Part shown: positions 8,873-19,295 of the stretch, piece after piece
Layout of the letters: each line of letters opens with the position of its first letter
Numbering within the stretch: position 1 is the stretch's first letter
Assembly: GCA_013152415.1 (NCBI GenBank)
Contig: JAADGI010000029.1
Coordinates: 83,741-147,740 of the forward strand
Direction of reading: 5' to 3'
Length of the DNA: 64,000 nt
From: Gammaproteobacteria bacterium
Lineage (GTDB): Bacteria; Pseudomonadota; Gammaproteobacteria; HyVt-429
Notes under the pieces: generated by a model
What the model was told of the DNA's origin: nothing
The model's input: the letters and a program-made list of their open reading frames with translations, nothing else
Database searches by the model: none
Made by a program: the position numbers and the translations under genes

Positions 8873-10762
8873 TTACACCGGCACCTTGGTTAAACGGCGA
8901 CTGCCATATAAGAGATTGACCACACCTCGGGTGCCTACAATAGCGGTAAACATGGAGGTCAAGATTCCAATGCTCAGTGTAATGGCGAATCCCTTGATGG
9001 GCCCGGTACCAAAATTAAACAATACGATGGCCGCAATCAAGGTGGTGATATTGGCGTCAACAATGGTCGACAGGGCCTTATCGTAGCCGGCATGGATACT
9101 GGCCTGGGGGGTCACGCCATTACGTATCTCTTCACGGATACGCTCAAAGATAAGCACATTGGCATCCACCGCCATACCCACAGTCAGCACGATACCGGCC
9201 ACACCTGGCATGGTGAGGGTGGCCTGAAACAGGGACAATACCGCCACAATGAGCACCAGGTTAAGGGCCAGGGCAATGTTGGCAATGAGGCCAAAGGAGC
9301 GATAGTAGACCGCCATAAAGACCAACACCAATACAAAACCAATCATCACCGAACGAAAGCCCTGTTTGATATTATCCTTACCCAGGCTCGGCCCCACGGT
9401 ACGCTCCTCAATAATCTCCAGCGGGGTAGCCAGAGCTCCAGCACGCAACAACAAGGACAGGTCCCGTGACTCTTGAACCGAATCCAGACCCTCGATCTGG
9501 AAACTCTTACCCAGTTGGTCGCGAATGACCGGAGCGGTAATGACCTCTTCGACGCGACGCGCCACCTTGATCTCAAGCCCGTTTTTATCCCGCATCACAT
9601 TACCCGATGCATCCTTTTTGGTCTCAGACTTGTTCTCGATAAAGACCACTGCCATACGATTACCGATATTATCGCCGGTGATCCGCTTATTAATATCAGC
9701 ACCACGGGCATCAAGGGTAATCCTGACGATTGGACTCCCATTTTGACTGTCGATACTGGCAGCAGCATTAATGATATTTTCACCTGAATAGATGACGTCT
9801 TTCTTCAACAAAATGGGCCGCCCATCCCGCATCTTGTATAACTTGGAGCCTGGGGGTACGCGGCCCTGCACCGCACCGGTCATATCGTGCTTCTCATCCA
9901 CCAACAACACCTCCAGGGTTGCGGTCTTACCCAGCAACTCCTTGGCCTTGGCGGTGTCCTGGACACCGGGCAATTGCACTACGATGCGCCGATCCCCCTG
10001 GCGCTGAATCACCGGCTCCGCCACGCCCAGTTCATTGACCCGGTTGCGCAGGGTGGTGATATTCTGTTCCAGCGCATTCTTGCCGATTTCCTTTTTCGCC
10101 GATTCACTGATGGCCACCCGCAGATAGGCTTCACCATCTTGCTCCTTTTGCACCACATCCAAATCTTTAAATTTATCGTCCGCCAATACGTCCCGGGCCT
10201 TGTCGATATGGTCGGGGCGTCGAAAACGCACAGTAATACCGCCACGATCCTGGTGGGTAATACTGCTGTAGCGGACCTTGGCCTTGCGTAGCGCAGTACG
10301 TAAGTCACGTTTGTAATCCAGCTCCCGCTTTTTCACTGCCGCATCCAGATCCACCTCCATGAGAAAGTGAACACCGCCACGCAAGTCCAGCCCCAGATAC
10401 ATAGGGTCCGCATTAAAGCGCCGGAAAAAACTGGGCGTAGCCGGCAACAGATTTAAGGCCACCACGTACTTGTCACCCAGATGCTGTTGCAAAAAATCCT
10501 TGGCCTTGAGCTGAATTTCGGTATTGTCAAAGCGCAGTTTGATGCCCTTCTTATCCAGGCTTGCAGTATTGTAGGGCAAGTTTTGGGACTTCAGCCCCCG
10601 CTCCACCTTATCCAGGATGAAACTGTCTACCTGCGCCGTGCGCGTGGCCGAGATCTGGACTGCAGGGCTCTCACCATAGAGATTGGGCAAGGCATAGAAC
10701 ACCCCCGGCACAATCACCGCAATGATGAGCAGATATTTCCAAAGTGGGTATTGGTTAATCAC
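8873..10762 (-). CDS. secD: Protein translocase subunit SecD
   Basis: SecD is the larger partner of SecF. The 629-residue protein starts with a membrane anchor (PLWKYLLIIAVIVPGVFYAL), then the DLRGGVHFLMEVDL motif near residue 125. A large periplasmic domain follows, and then the C-terminal membrane part with GMAVDANVLIFERIREE. It lies between yajC and secF as usual. Length is typical of gammaproteobacterial SecD. Confidence 0.97.
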   Translation of the reverse strand: MINQYPLWKYLLIIAVIVPGVFYALPNLYGESPAVQISATRTAQVDSFILDKVERGLKSQNLPYNTASLDKKGIKLRFDNTEIQLKAKDFLQQHLGDKYVVALNLLPATPSFFRRFNADPMYLGLDLRGGVHFLMEVDLDAAVKKRELDYKRDLRTALRKAKVRYSSITHQDRGGITVRFRRPDHIDKARDVLADDKFKDLDVVQKEQDGEAYLRVAISESAKKEIGKNALEQNITTLRNRVNELGVAEPVIQRQGDRRIVVQLPGVQDTAKAKELLGKTATLEVLLVDEKHDMTGAVQGRVPPGSKLYKMRDGRPILLKKDVIYSGENIINAAASIDSQNGSPIVRITLDARGADINKRITGDNIGNRMAVVFIENKSETKKDASGNVMRDKNGLEIKVARRVEEVITAPVIRDQLGKSFQIEGLDSVQESRDLSLLLRAGALATPLEIIEERTVGPSLGKDNIKQGFRSVMIGFVLVLVFMAVYYRSFGLIANIALALNLVLIVAVLSLFQATLTMPGVAGIVLTVGMAVDANVLIFERIREEIRNGVTPQASIHAGYDKALSTIVDANITTLIAAIVLFNFGTGPIKGFAITLSIGILTSMFTAIVGTRGVVNLLYGSRRLTKVPV

Positions 10763-10819
10763 GTTGATTTACGACCTCGGGCACCCGAATGCTGGGGACC
10801 TGGATTCTACCTGTCGGCT

Positions 10820-11140
10820 CTACTTGTAGGTTCCCTTGGGCATCATCGCGGCAATGGCATGACGCTGGATCTTCATCTCAACGCCCTTGGCCACTTCGAC
10901 CGAAATAAAGTTGTCATCCAATTTCACGACCTTGCCCAGGATGCCGCCGTTGGTGACCACCTCATCACCCTTGGCCAACTCCGCCACCATCTTGTTATGA
11001 TCCTTGGCCTTTTTTTGCTGGGGGCGGATCAGCAGAAAATAAAACAACACAAAAATGCCAATCAGTGGCAAAAAGCTCATAAACCCACTACCTTGGGGTG
11101 CAGCACCCTGGGCCAGAGCATCAGAAATGAGAAAGTTCAT
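10820..11140 (-). CDS. yajC: Preprotein translocase accessory subunit YajC
   Basis: YajC is a small single-span inner-membrane protein that associates with SecDF. The 106-residue protein has one transmembrane helix (MSFLPLIGIFVLFYFLLIRP) followed by the conserved cytoplasmic PQQKKAKDHNKMVAEL and GDEVVTNGGILGKV segments. It is placed between tgt and secD, the classical order. Confidence 0.95.
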   Translation of the reverse strand: MNFLISDALAQGAAPQGSGFMSFLPLIGIFVLFYFLLIRPQQKKAKDHNKMVAELAKGDEVVTNGGILGKVVKLDDNFISVEVAKGVEMKIQRHAIAAMMPKGTYK

Positions 11141-11239
11141 GGAGATACCTTAAAAGAAGAAGATGAATCCTTAAAATTTATTTTCAAGCAACCGCCCGTT
11201 TCTAAGTCTAAAAACCACTGCGGTCGCGTTGGCGCGGTA

Positions 11240-12355
<1,116 letters not shown>

Positions 12356-12394
12356 CTAGTTATTGCCTCAGACCACCGCTTTTATCTTCATGCA

Positions 12395-12478
12395 TCGGAA
12401 TTTACGCAGAGAAACAAATTCTACTTTAATTATCTATCTGCGACCTCTGCGCCTTTGCGATCTTGGCGTTTGTTCCAG
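12395..12478. repeat. Copy of a dispersed CGCAAAG/CACAGAG intergenic repeat
   Basis: The queA-tgt gap contains, on the minus strand, AACGCCAAGATCGCAAAGG followed by CGCAGAGGTCGCAGA, and ends near GTTTCTCTGCG. The same words recur at about 15950, 33515 and 43940-44410. The repeat family is recognisable by eye but degenerate. Its function is unknown. Confidence 0.55.
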
Positions 12479-12482
12479 AGCA

Positions 12483-13520
12483 TCAAGACATGAACATCGC
12501 GTCACCATAACTAAAAAACCGGTAACGCTCCTTAACGGCATGCTGGTAGGCCCGCAACACGGACTGGCGTCCGGCAAAGGCACATACCAACATGAGCAAG
12601 GTCGAGCGGGGCAGGTGAAAATTTGTAATCAGCCCATCCACCACCCGAAATTCATAACCGGGATAGATAAAAATATCGGTATCCCCCTGGTAGGGCGTCA
12701 ACTCTCCCCTTCCCCTGGCCGCCGCACTTTCCAGGACCCGTACACTGGTGGTGCCTACAGCAATGACCCGTCCACCCCTTTTGCGCGTTGCCTCAACCCG
12801 GTCTACGGCCTCCTGGGAGAGCACGACAGATTCGGCGTGCATGCAGTGGTCACGTATATCCTTCGCCCGAACCGGCTGAAAAGTCCCCGCCCCGACGTGC
12901 AGGGTCACCATCGTCATTTCAATACCCTGGCCACGGAGCTGATCCAGCAAGTGCTCGTCAAAGTGCAGGCCGGCGGTAGGGGCCGCCACCGCCCCAGGAT
13001 GCCGGGCATAGACAGTCTGATAACGATCCTGATCCAGGGGGGTGTCGGTCCGCCGGATGTAGGGTGGTAAGGGCATATGGCCAATGTCCTGCAAAATCTG
13101 CTGCACCGTTCGGGGGTCATTTTGCATGCCACCAAACTGCAACACATAAAAATCATCCTGACGGCCCAAGACCTGCGCCTTAAACCCTCCGTCCAGTAAC
13201 AAGACTTGCCCTGGCTTGGGTCCATGACTGGCTCGAATCTGGGCCAGGATCTGATGATCCGCCAATACCCTTTCCACCAGGACTTCTACCCGGCCACCAC
13301 TATCTTTGTGGCCATAGACACGGGCGGGTATCACTTGGGTATCGTTAAATACCAATAAATCCCCAGGTTGCAGCTGTGACCCCAGGCCCCCAAACTGACG
13401 ATCTCTATATTCCCCACTCTTACCATCCAGGCACAATAAGCGACTGGCGCTGCGATTGGCCAAAGGCTGCTGGGCGATGAGGTCGTCCGGTAATGAATAA
13501 TCGAATTCGCTGATGTGCAT
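12483..13520 (-). CDS. queA: S-adenosylmethionine:tRNA ribosyltransferase-isomerase
   Basis: QueA transfers the ribosyl group of SAM to preQ1 in tRNA, forming epoxyqueuosine. The 345-residue protein starts [17 protein letters not shown] and has the PLPPYI, RYQTVYA and [12 protein letters not shown] motifs. The C-terminal [19 protein letters not shown] segment is also present; all are diagnostic. It lies upstream of tgt with a 127-base gap that holds a dispersed repeat. Confidence 0.97.
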   Translation of the reverse strand: MHISEFDYSLPDDLIAQQPLANRSASRLLCLDGKSGEYRDRQFGGLGSQLQPGDLLVFNDTQVIPARVYGHKDSGGRVEVLVERVLADHQILAQIRASHGPKPGQVLLLDGGFKAQVLGRQDDFYVLQFGGMQNDPRTVQQILQDIGHMPLPPYIRRTDTPLDQDRYQTVYARHPGAVAAPTAGLHFDEHLLDQLRGQGIEMTMVTLHVGAGTFQPVRAKDIRDHCMHAESVVLSQEAVDRVEATRKRGGRVIAVGTTSVRVLESAAARGRGELTPYQGDTDIFIYPGYEFRVVDGLITNFHLPRSTLLMLVCAFAGRQSVLRAYQHAVKERYRFFSYGDAMFMS

Positions 13521-13588
13521 AAGTGCTGGGTGTGGGTGCCGTCAGTCTTGCCGTGGGCTTTATAATCGTTATACTTGCGCTGCACAAT

Positions 13589-13675
13589 GCCGGGGTGGCG
13601 GAACTGGTAGACGCGCCGGATTCAAAATCCGGTGGTGGTGACACCGTGTCGGTTCGATTCCGACCCTCGGTACCA
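13589..13675 (+). tRNA. tRNA-Leu (anticodon CAA)
   Basis: The 87-base sequence folds as a class II tRNA. The acceptor GCCGGGG pairs with CCTCGGT, including two G-U pairs. The D-arm region is GGCGGAACTGGTAGACGC, and the anticodon stem CCGGA/TCCGG encloses the loop TTCAAAA with anticodon CAA. A long variable arm follows, then the T-arm GTCGGTTCGATTCCGAC. The 3' CCA is encoded. The strong similarity to E. coli tRNA-Leu(CAA) supports the identity. Confidence 0.95.
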
Positions 13676-13690
13676 ACTTTAAAATCTTCA

Positions 13691-13725
13691 AAACAGCCGA
13701 CTTATTCGCTTAAGTCGGCTGTTTT
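13691..13725 (+). terminator. Rho-independent terminator of the tRNA-Leu transcript
   Basis: A perfect 14-bp stem, AAACAGCCGACTTA (13691-13704) with TAAGTCGGCTGTTT (13711-13724), encloses a 6-base loop TTCGCT. It ends in a T-run and lies 15 bases after the tRNA. Confidence 0.9.
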
Positions 13726-13903
13726 CGTTGTACCCCAATCCGCTGCCGCCTCGCAAGGCGCGATAGCCCGTGAGCTGACGACCGGTTTTCCATCTGTCAT
13801 CCTCCCCGCCTTTTTGGTACAACTGTCTGCCCTGACCCACACCATGATCCTCTTGCAATCCAAAAACCACCGGGCCAACCAGGCAACAATAAAATTTGAT
13901 TAA

Positions 13904-14506
13904 ATGGACATCAAACTCTATTACACCCCGAAGACCCGCGCCCTGCGACCCCGATGGCTGCTGGAGGAACTGGGACTTCCCTATAAGCTGATTCACATCG
14001 ATCTGTTTGGGGGCGAGACCCGCACCGAGGAGTTTAGAAAGATCAATCCCAATGCCTGTATCCCGGTCATGGAAGTGGACGGCCAGGTGATGTTTGAATC
14101 CGGCGCAATGTGCGCCTGGCTCGCCGATCAGTTTCCAGACAAGGGCCTGGCGCCAAAGCTAAACGCCCCTCAACGCATGGCCTATGAACAATGGATGTAC
14201 TATGTCACTGCCACCCTGGAACCCCCCATATGGAATTACCTGCAACACCGACTAATCCTCCCAAAGGAGCAACGGGTCCCTGAAATTCTTGCCTGGGACC
14301 TGGAGCGTTATGATCTGGCCCTGGCTGTGGTCGCTGAAAATCTAAAAGACAAGGCCTACATGCTGGGGGGTCAATTCACCACCGCAGACATCATGGCAGG
14401 CACCACCCTGATGTGGCGACCCAAGGCACTCAGCGGCTATCCTGTTCTACAAGACTATACGAAAAGATTAAAACAAAGAACGGCTTATTTAAACGGCATA
14501 GGCTGA
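13904..14506 (+). CDS. Glutathione S-transferase family protein
   Basis: The 200-residue protein has a thioredoxin-like N-terminal domain (about 1-80), with YYTPKTRALRPRWLLEELG and the glutathione-contact motif VMEVDGQVMFESGAM near residue 50-65. An all-helical C-terminal domain follows, with a TTADIMAGTTL segment near 165 that corresponds to the N-capping motif of GST folds. The substrate cannot be predicted. It is separated by 13 bases from the next plus-strand gene, so it may share its transcript. Confidence 0.85.
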   Translation: MDIKLYYTPKTRALRPRWLLEELGLPYKLIHIDLFGGETRTEEFRKINPNACIPVMEVDGQVMFESGAMCAWLADQFPDKGLAPKLNAPQRMAYEQWMYYVTATLEPPIWNYLQHRLILPKEQRVPEILAWDLERYDLALAVVAENLKDKAYMLGGQFTTADIMAGTTLMWRPKALSGYPVLQDYTKRLKQRTAYLNGIG

Positions 14507-14519
14507 CTGAATAGTCGAC

Positions 14520-15392
14520 ATGCTTAATTACATCTGGGCCGGACTTGTTATTCTCAGCATCGTGTTCGCCTTAGGACATGACCTGCAAGACGAATGGGAA
14601 GGCACTTATAACAACGGCTCTCCTATCCAGCTGAGTTACACCAAATCAGATACGCCACAGGACATTAAGCTGCAATATCGCGACCAGTCCATCGATGTAC
14701 GGATTGATGATCTAAATAATTCCCGCGAAGTCACTATCATCGTTGACAACGGCTTACCCACTCTGTGGCAGCGAATTGCCAAGCACCAATCCAGCAAAGA
14801 CAAGTCAACTCTACGCGCACAAATCATCAACAGGGACCCATCCGAAAAACAGATTACACTGCTGTTGCCCGAAGTTCACTGGATAAAAATTCGGGCCATC
14901 AGTCAGGCCGCCTTTGACATGGCCGAGTTTGCCGTCAAGCTGGCCATTGGTCTGGCCGGGATCATGGCCCTGTGGCTGGGCCTGATGCAGATTGCAGAAA
15001 AGAGCGGCTTGATTCTTGTGTTTGTAAAGCTGTTACGTCCCCTATTACGTTGGTTGTTTCCCGACATCCCCAAAGACCACCCGGCCCTGGGCAGCATCAG
15101 CTTAAACCTGGCTGCCAACGTCCTGGGCCTGGGTAACGCGGCAACACCTTTGGGAATCAAGGCCATGCAACAACTGCAAAGCCTCAATACCCAAAAAGAC
15201 CAGGCCAGCAATGCCATGTGCATGTTTCTGGCCCTGAATACTTCCAGTGTGCAGTTACTGCCCCCGGTCACACTCATCGCCCTCATGGGCACCCAGGTAA
15301 GCGAATTGATAATACCCATCATCCTGGCCACCACTGCGTCAACGCTTGTCGCGGTAACCGCTGCAAAACTCTATGCACGTCCGGGTCGATAG
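14520..15392 (+). CDS. SpmA-like membrane protein with nucleoside-recognition (Gate) domain
   Basis: The 290-residue protein has an N-terminal membrane segment, then a roughly 100-residue soluble insert (about 25-135). A C-terminal region resembles spore maturation protein A: FAVKLAIGLAGIMALWLGLM, then the conserved NLAANVLGLGNAATPLGIKA stretch near 198-217, and final hydrophobic helices. Non-sporulating proteobacteria often carry SpmA/SpmB pairs of unknown function, thought to be transport related. The partner gene follows after 2 bases. The soluble insert is larger than in Bacillus SpmA. Confidence 0.8.
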   Translation: MLNYIWAGLVILSIVFALGHDLQDEWEGTYNNGSPIQLSYTKSDTPQDIKLQYRDQSIDVRIDDLNNSREVTIIVDNGLPTLWQRIAKHQSSKDKSTLRAQIINRDPSEKQITLLLPEVHWIKIRAISQAAFDMAEFAVKLAIGLAGIMALWLGLMQIAEKSGLILVFVKLLRPLLRWLFPDIPKDHPALGSISLNLAANVLGLGNAATPLGIKAMQQLQSLNTQKDQASNAMCMFLALNTSSVQLLPPVTLIALMGTQVSELIIPIILATTASTLVAVTAAKLYARPGR

Positions 15393-15394
15393 GC

Positions 15395-15916
15395 ATGCAA
15401 CATCTTACCGCCCTCATCATCCCCTTACTCATATTATTTATTATGGGTCATGGCCTGTATAAACGCGTCGCGGTGTACGAGGAATTTGTAGAGGGTGCCA
15501 AGGAAGGTTTTACTACCGCAGTCCGAATCATCCCTTATCTCGTCGCCATCCTGTTTGCCATCGCCATGTTTCGCGCCAGCGGTGCTATGGAAATCTTGAT
15601 TGATTGGGTCGGCCCGGCATTTTCACGGGTCGGCATCCCACCGGAAAGCCTACCCATGGCCATCATCCGTCCCATGACCGGTAGCGGCTCGGTGGGTGTG
15701 CTGGCCGAACTGATTCAAACCTACGGTGAAGATTCCATCATCGTCAAGATCGCCGCCACCATGTTTGGCTCCACCGAGACCACACTATACGTGCTGGCGG
15801 TCTATTTTGGTGCAGTGGGGATTCGTAAGACCCGTTACGCCCTCACCGTGGGACTCATGGCAGATTTCACCGGGTTTATTGCTGCCGTGGTGGTGTGTTA
15901 TTGGTTCTTTGCTTAG
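15395..15916 (+). CDS. SpmB-like membrane protein with nucleoside-recognition domain
   Basis: I start this gene at the ATG at 15395 (MQHLTALIIPLLILFIM), because longer versions would run deep into the preceding gene. The resulting 173-residue protein has an N-terminal hydrophobic helix and FVEGAKEGFTTAVRIIPYLV. The PMTGSGSVGVLAEL and MFGSTETTLYVLAVYFG segments are typical of SpmB. It forms a tandem pair with the SpmA-like gene 2 bases upstream and probably functions with it in the membrane. Confidence 0.82.
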   Translation: MQHLTALIIPLLILFIMGHGLYKRVAVYEEFVEGAKEGFTTAVRIIPYLVAILFAIAMFRASGAMEILIDWVGPAFSRVGIPPESLPMAIIRPMTGSGSVGVLAELIQTYGEDSIIVKIAATMFGSTETTLYVLAVYFGAVGIRKTRYALTVGLMADFTGFIAAVVVCYWFFA

Positions 15917-15947
15917 CTGCTTTTGGCTCCTCTGGAAATAACGTGGA

Positions 15948-15995
15948 GACCACAAAGGTGCGGAGACGCAAAGAAAACACTTGCACGCTATTTAG
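15948..15995. repeat. Degenerate copy of the dispersed CGCAAAG repeat
   Basis: ACCACAAAGGTGCGGAGACG followed by CAAAGAAAACACTTG, between the SpmB-like gene and oxyR, matches the repeat words found elsewhere in the window (CGCAAAGACGC / ACACAGAG). The remaining 16000-16154 stretch holds no gene that I can support. Confidence 0.45.
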
Positions 15996-16154
15996 TCCGC
16001 AAATCATCCTGGTAACCCGATGGCCGCACTTTGGCCTCCCAAGCTCAACAAGTGGTTGAGACAAGGAGCCGTTGCTGTCCACTTATAGTTAGAATCGTTT
16101 GTTTGTGAAATAATCATCGTCACCACCTATCAGTAGATATTACCCGGACAGGCT

Positions 16155-17111
16155 ATGAACCTACGCGACCTGAAATACATCATTGCAGTGGCGGAGACCC
16201 ACCACTTCGGCAGGGCGGCGGAACGCTGTTTTATCAGCCAACCCACCCTGAGTGGCCAGATCAAGAAGCTGGAAGAAGAACTGGGTGTTGCCATTTTTGA
16301 GCGCAGCAACCGCTCAGTGGAGATTACCCCGGTGGGTGAGGCCATCCTGACCCATGCACGGCAGATGATGGAACAGGCGGATGTCATTCAACAACTGGCC
16401 CAGGCCCACCAGGACCCCCTGGCCGGACCCTTGCGTATCGGCGCGATCCCCACCCTGAGTCCCTATCTCATGCCCTTGATCCTGATGCCCCTCAAAAAAC
16501 GGCACCCACAGATGAAACTGGTGCTCTCGGAAGAACTGACCGACACCTTGCTGCAGCGGCTGCACAATCACGAAATCGATGCCGCCCTGCTCGCCACCCC
16601 GGAGGAAGAACAGGACCGTGAAAGCCTGCCCTTATTTGATGAACCCTTCTGGATCGCCTATCCACGTGATCACCCCTTTTACACCCGGGACAAAATCACC
16701 CTGCGTGACCTGGACAAGGAAAACCTGCTGTTGCTGGCCGAGGGCCACTGCCTGGCCAAACAGGCCATGGACGTCTGCCATATTCAAGAACGGCAGGCGC
16801 AAGGGGAGATGGCCGACCTGCGCGCGTCCAGCCTGGAAACCCTGATCCAACTGGTGGGGGCGGGTTTTGGCACCACCCTGGTCCCGGCCCTGGCCATGGG
16901 CGCGTCCTGGACCACCGGCAGTGGTGTAGTGGCCCAACGCCTGGCGATAGCAGATGCCTCACGCCGCATCTCTTTAGTGTTTCGTCACAGCTTTCCAAGG
17001 CGTGCCGCCCTGCAGGCCTTCGCCGAGGTCATTCTCGACAAGCTGCCCGACACGGTACAGCGCGTGCGCCCGGGCACACACTCAAAGAAAAAGGTCGGCA
17101 CAAAAAGATAG
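16155..17111 (+). CDS. oxyR: Hydrogen peroxide-sensing LysR-type regulator OxyR
   Basis: OxyR activates peroxide-defence genes when H2O2 forms an intramolecular disulfide. The 318-residue protein has an N-terminal winged helix (MNLRDLKYIIAVAETHHFG; SQPTLSGQIKKLEEELG at 28-44). The redox domain has the two regulatory cysteines exactly where E. coli has them: C199 in AEGHCL and C208 in DVCH. The RASSLETLIQLVGAGFGTTL segment follows. A peroxiredoxin-glutaredoxin gene with an OxyR-type operator lies directly downstream, which supports the assignment. Confidence 0.93.
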   Translation: MNLRDLKYIIAVAETHHFGRAAERCFISQPTLSGQIKKLEEELGVAIFERSNRSVEITPVGEAILTHARQMMEQADVIQQLAQAHQDPLAGPLRIGAIPTLSPYLMPLILMPLKKRHPQMKLVLSEELTDTLLQRLHNHEIDAALLATPEEEQDRESLPLFDEPFWIAYPRDHPFYTRDKITLRDLDKENLLLLAEGHCLAKQAMDVCHIQERQAQGEMADLRASSLETLIQLVGAGFGTTLVPALAMGASWTTGSGVVAQRLAIADASRRISLVFRHSFPRRAALQAFAEVILDKLPDTVQRVRPGTHSKKKVGTKR

Positions 17112-17146
17112 GGTCCCACCGGTGGGTATACAGCTGCCCCCCTATT

Positions 17147-17183
17147 ATCGGTAATTCCTATTATTTAGATAGATTTAAACGAT
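17147..17183. promoter_or_regulatory. OxyR-binding operator
   Basis: The sequence fits the OxyR consensus ATAG-N7-CTAT-N7-ATAG-N7-CTAT as ATCG-N7-CTAT-N7-ATAG-N7-CGAT. The two central tetrads are exact, the outer ones have 3 of 4 bases, and the spacing is right throughout. The outer tetrads are also reverse complements of each other, so the site is symmetric about 17165. It abuts a weak -35 (TTTATC, 17184-17189), 17 bases before a GATAAT -10 at 17207-17212. This is the usual geometry for OxyR activation of the downstream gene. Confidence 0.8.
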
Positions 17184-17252
17184 TTTATCTATCTGGCCTC
17201 AGGCCTGATAATCCCCCCAACAATAACATTCAATCTAAGCAAGAGGAGATAA

Positions 17253-17999
17253 ATGATGTTTGATAACCGCGAAGGCCAAAATGTACCCCAGGTTACCTTC
17301 CGTACTCGCCGTGACCACGAATGGGTCGATGTGAGCACCGATGATGTGTTCAAGGGCAAGACCGTTGTCGTGTTCTCGCTCCCAGGCGCCTTTACCCCAA
17401 CCTGTTCGTCCACCCACGTGCCACGTTACAACCAACTGACGCCCACGTTTAAACAACACGGTGTCGATGAGGTGGTTTGTGTTTCCGTGAACGATGCCTT
17501 TGTCATGAACCAATGGCGCAACGAGCAAAAGGCCACCCACGTCACCTTCCTGCCAGATGGCAACGGTGACTTCAGCCGTGCTATGGGTATGCTGGTGTCC
17601 AAGAATGACCTGGGATTTGGTGACCGTTCCTGGCGCTACGCCATGTTGGTCAAGGACGGTGTCATTGAAAAGATGTTCATCGAACCCGATACACCGGGCG
17701 ACCCCTTTGAGGTCTCCGATGCAGACACCATGCTGGCCTACATCGCACCGAGTGCAGACAAGCCACTGGATGTGACCGTATTCAGCCGCGAAGGTTGCCC
17801 CTACTGCGTACGCGCCAAGGGACTCCTGCGAGATGCCAATATTCAGTTTGAAGAGTTGGTGCTAAACCGAGACTTCAACGAATCCACTATCCGCGCAGTC
17901 TCGGGACTCTCCACCGTACCGCAAGTGTTCATCAACGGTGACCGCATCGGTGGTTCGGAAGATCTGGAGCAATACTTGAATACGACACGAGCGGATTAG
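17253..17999 (+). CDS. Peroxiredoxin-glutaredoxin fusion protein (hybrid Prx5)
   Basis: This 248-residue protein fuses a Prx5-type peroxiredoxin (about 1-165) to a glutaredoxin (about 172-246). The peroxidatic cysteine is C51 in PGAFTPTCS. The glutaredoxin active site is CPYC at 182-185, followed by [10 protein letters not shown] and the GGSEDL glutathione-binding end. Such hybrids (known in Haemophilus as PGdx) reduce peroxides using glutathione directly. A strong AGGAG ribosome-binding site precedes the double ATG at 17253. It is downstream of oxyR and under an OxyR-type operator. An intrinsic terminator follows. Confidence 0.95.
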   Translation: MMFDNREGQNVPQVTFRTRRDHEWVDVSTDDVFKGKTVVVFSLPGAFTPTCSSTHVPRYNQLTPTFKQHGVDEVVCVSVNDAFVMNQWRNEQKATHVTFLPDGNGDFSRAMGMLVSKNDLGFGDRSWRYAMLVKDGVIEKMFIEPDTPGDPFEVSDADTMLAYIAPSADKPLDVTVFSREGCPYCVRAKGLLRDANIQFEELVLNRDFNESTIRAVSGLSTVPQVFINGDRIGGSEDLEQYLNTTRAD

Positions 18000-18018
18000 C
18001 CCTCTCTTGTCGAACCAA

Positions 18019-18069
18019 GGGGATCAGGCACAATTTAGTTTCTAATGTGCCTGATCCCCTTAATTTTTG
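18019..18069 (+). terminator. Rho-independent terminator after the Prx-Grx gene
   Basis: A 15-bp stem, AGGGGATCAGGCACA (18019-18033) with TGTGCCTGATCCCCT (18047-18061), encloses a 13-base loop and is followed by AATTTTTG. Confidence 0.85.
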
Positions 18070-18248
18070 AGCTAAGGCAAAACCTGCGGCAACACATGGA
18101 TGGCCTCTGCCAACAAGCATCAGTGGGAACCGAAAAAGACACAGACAATTCAGAATAATTAACATAGATCAACCTACCCAGGCCCGGGCCGGTCTAGAAT
18201 TGAGCCGTTTTTCGATAATTATCCTGATACGAGGGAAGGCCCACCACC

Positions 18249-19184
18249 ATGATCAAACTCGCTACCCATGCCAATAGTTCTGCCAGCCCATTTGATTTAG
18301 AGAATGAAGTGCTCTATCAAAAATGGCGTGAATGCAAACTGCAAGACTACCCTCAGTCACTCGGTGAGCTGTTGGTTGAGATCAATGACCCTCGTCAACT
18401 TACGCCCGCCGAACATGTGGCCCTTCTTACTCGTATACGCAAGGCCAATATGGTTCTCTATGTGGGTAAGACTGGCACTGACCCTGACCGCAGCATACCG
18501 CATGCTATCGGCCGTCAATTTGGAGTCCAGGCACTGGACCATAATTGGTTATCCGACGACGATGGACTGACTTCACTAACAGTGGTCGAAGAGGGTATTC
18601 GCAACCAATATATCCCCTACTCCAATCGTGCTATTAACTGGCATACCGACGGTTACTACAACACCCTGGAGAAACAGATACACACCCTGAATTTACATTG
18701 TGTCTCACCAGCCGAAAAAGGTGGTGAAAACCGCCTCATGGATCACGAAGTGGCCTACATTCTGTTACGTGATGAAAATCCAGACTATATCCGGGCCCTG
18801 ATGGCCCCCGACGCCATGACCTTGCCAGCTCGTATTGATGAAGGTGGCACAATGGCACGCCCCGACGAATCCGGTCCTGTCTATTCGATTGACTCCAGCG
18901 GCAACTTACACATGCGCTATACCATCCGCGTGCACAACATAATTTGGAAAAATGACGACACAACCCAACGAGCGGTCACACGCCTAAAAGAACTATTAGA
19001 AAATGACTCGCCCTACATATACAAAGGTCGCCTGGAACCCGGCATGGGCCTAATCAGCAATAACGTCCTGCACGATCGCACGGCCTTCCAGGACGCAGCC
19101 GACCATACTCGCTTGCTTTACCGCGCCCGGTACTATGATCGACTGACCGGCACCAATCTATTTGAGATTTATCCAGATCTTTAG
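18249..19184 (+). CDS. TauD/TfdA-type Fe(II)/2-oxoglutarate dioxygenase
   Basis: The 311-residue protein has the metal-binding facial triad of this superfamily: H132-x-D134 in NWHTDGYY and the distal H274 in LHDRTAF. Arginines at 287 and 291 (TRLLYRARYY) are placed to bind 2-oxoglutarate. The substrate is not evident; taurine and other small organic acids are usual for relatives. It is not TauD itself, because the flanking sequence differs and no taurine transporter is nearby. A possible half-conserved FNR/CRP-like site TTAACATAGATCAA lies at 18159-18172 upstream. Confidence 0.82.
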   Translation: MIKLATHANSSASPFDLENEVLYQKWRECKLQDYPQSLGELLVEINDPRQLTPAEHVALLTRIRKANMVLYVGKTGTDPDRSIPHAIGRQFGVQALDHNWLSDDDGLTSLTVVEEGIRNQYIPYSNRAINWHTDGYYNTLEKQIHTLNLHCVSPAEKGGENRLMDHEVAYILLRDENPDYIRALMAPDAMTLPARIDEGGTMARPDESGPVYSIDSSGNLHMRYTIRVHNIIWKNDDTTQRAVTRLKELLENDSPYIYKGRLEPGMGLISNNVLHDRTAFQDAADHTRLLYRARYYDRLTGTNLFEIYPDL

Positions 19185-19295
19185 CCAATTGCAATCTGGA
19201 AAATGCGCCAACATTGATCCGGAACCATGCGCTGCAATGCCTTGCTGAATATCGGATAACAACTTTTAAAGCACCCCCGCTATGACAGCGAGAGG

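Noticed and set aside
18159..18172. FNR/CRP-type site upstream of the TauD-like gene
   Set aside because: Only one half (ATCAA) fits TTGAT-N4-ATCAA; the other half has two mismatches. Mentioned in the gene entry only.
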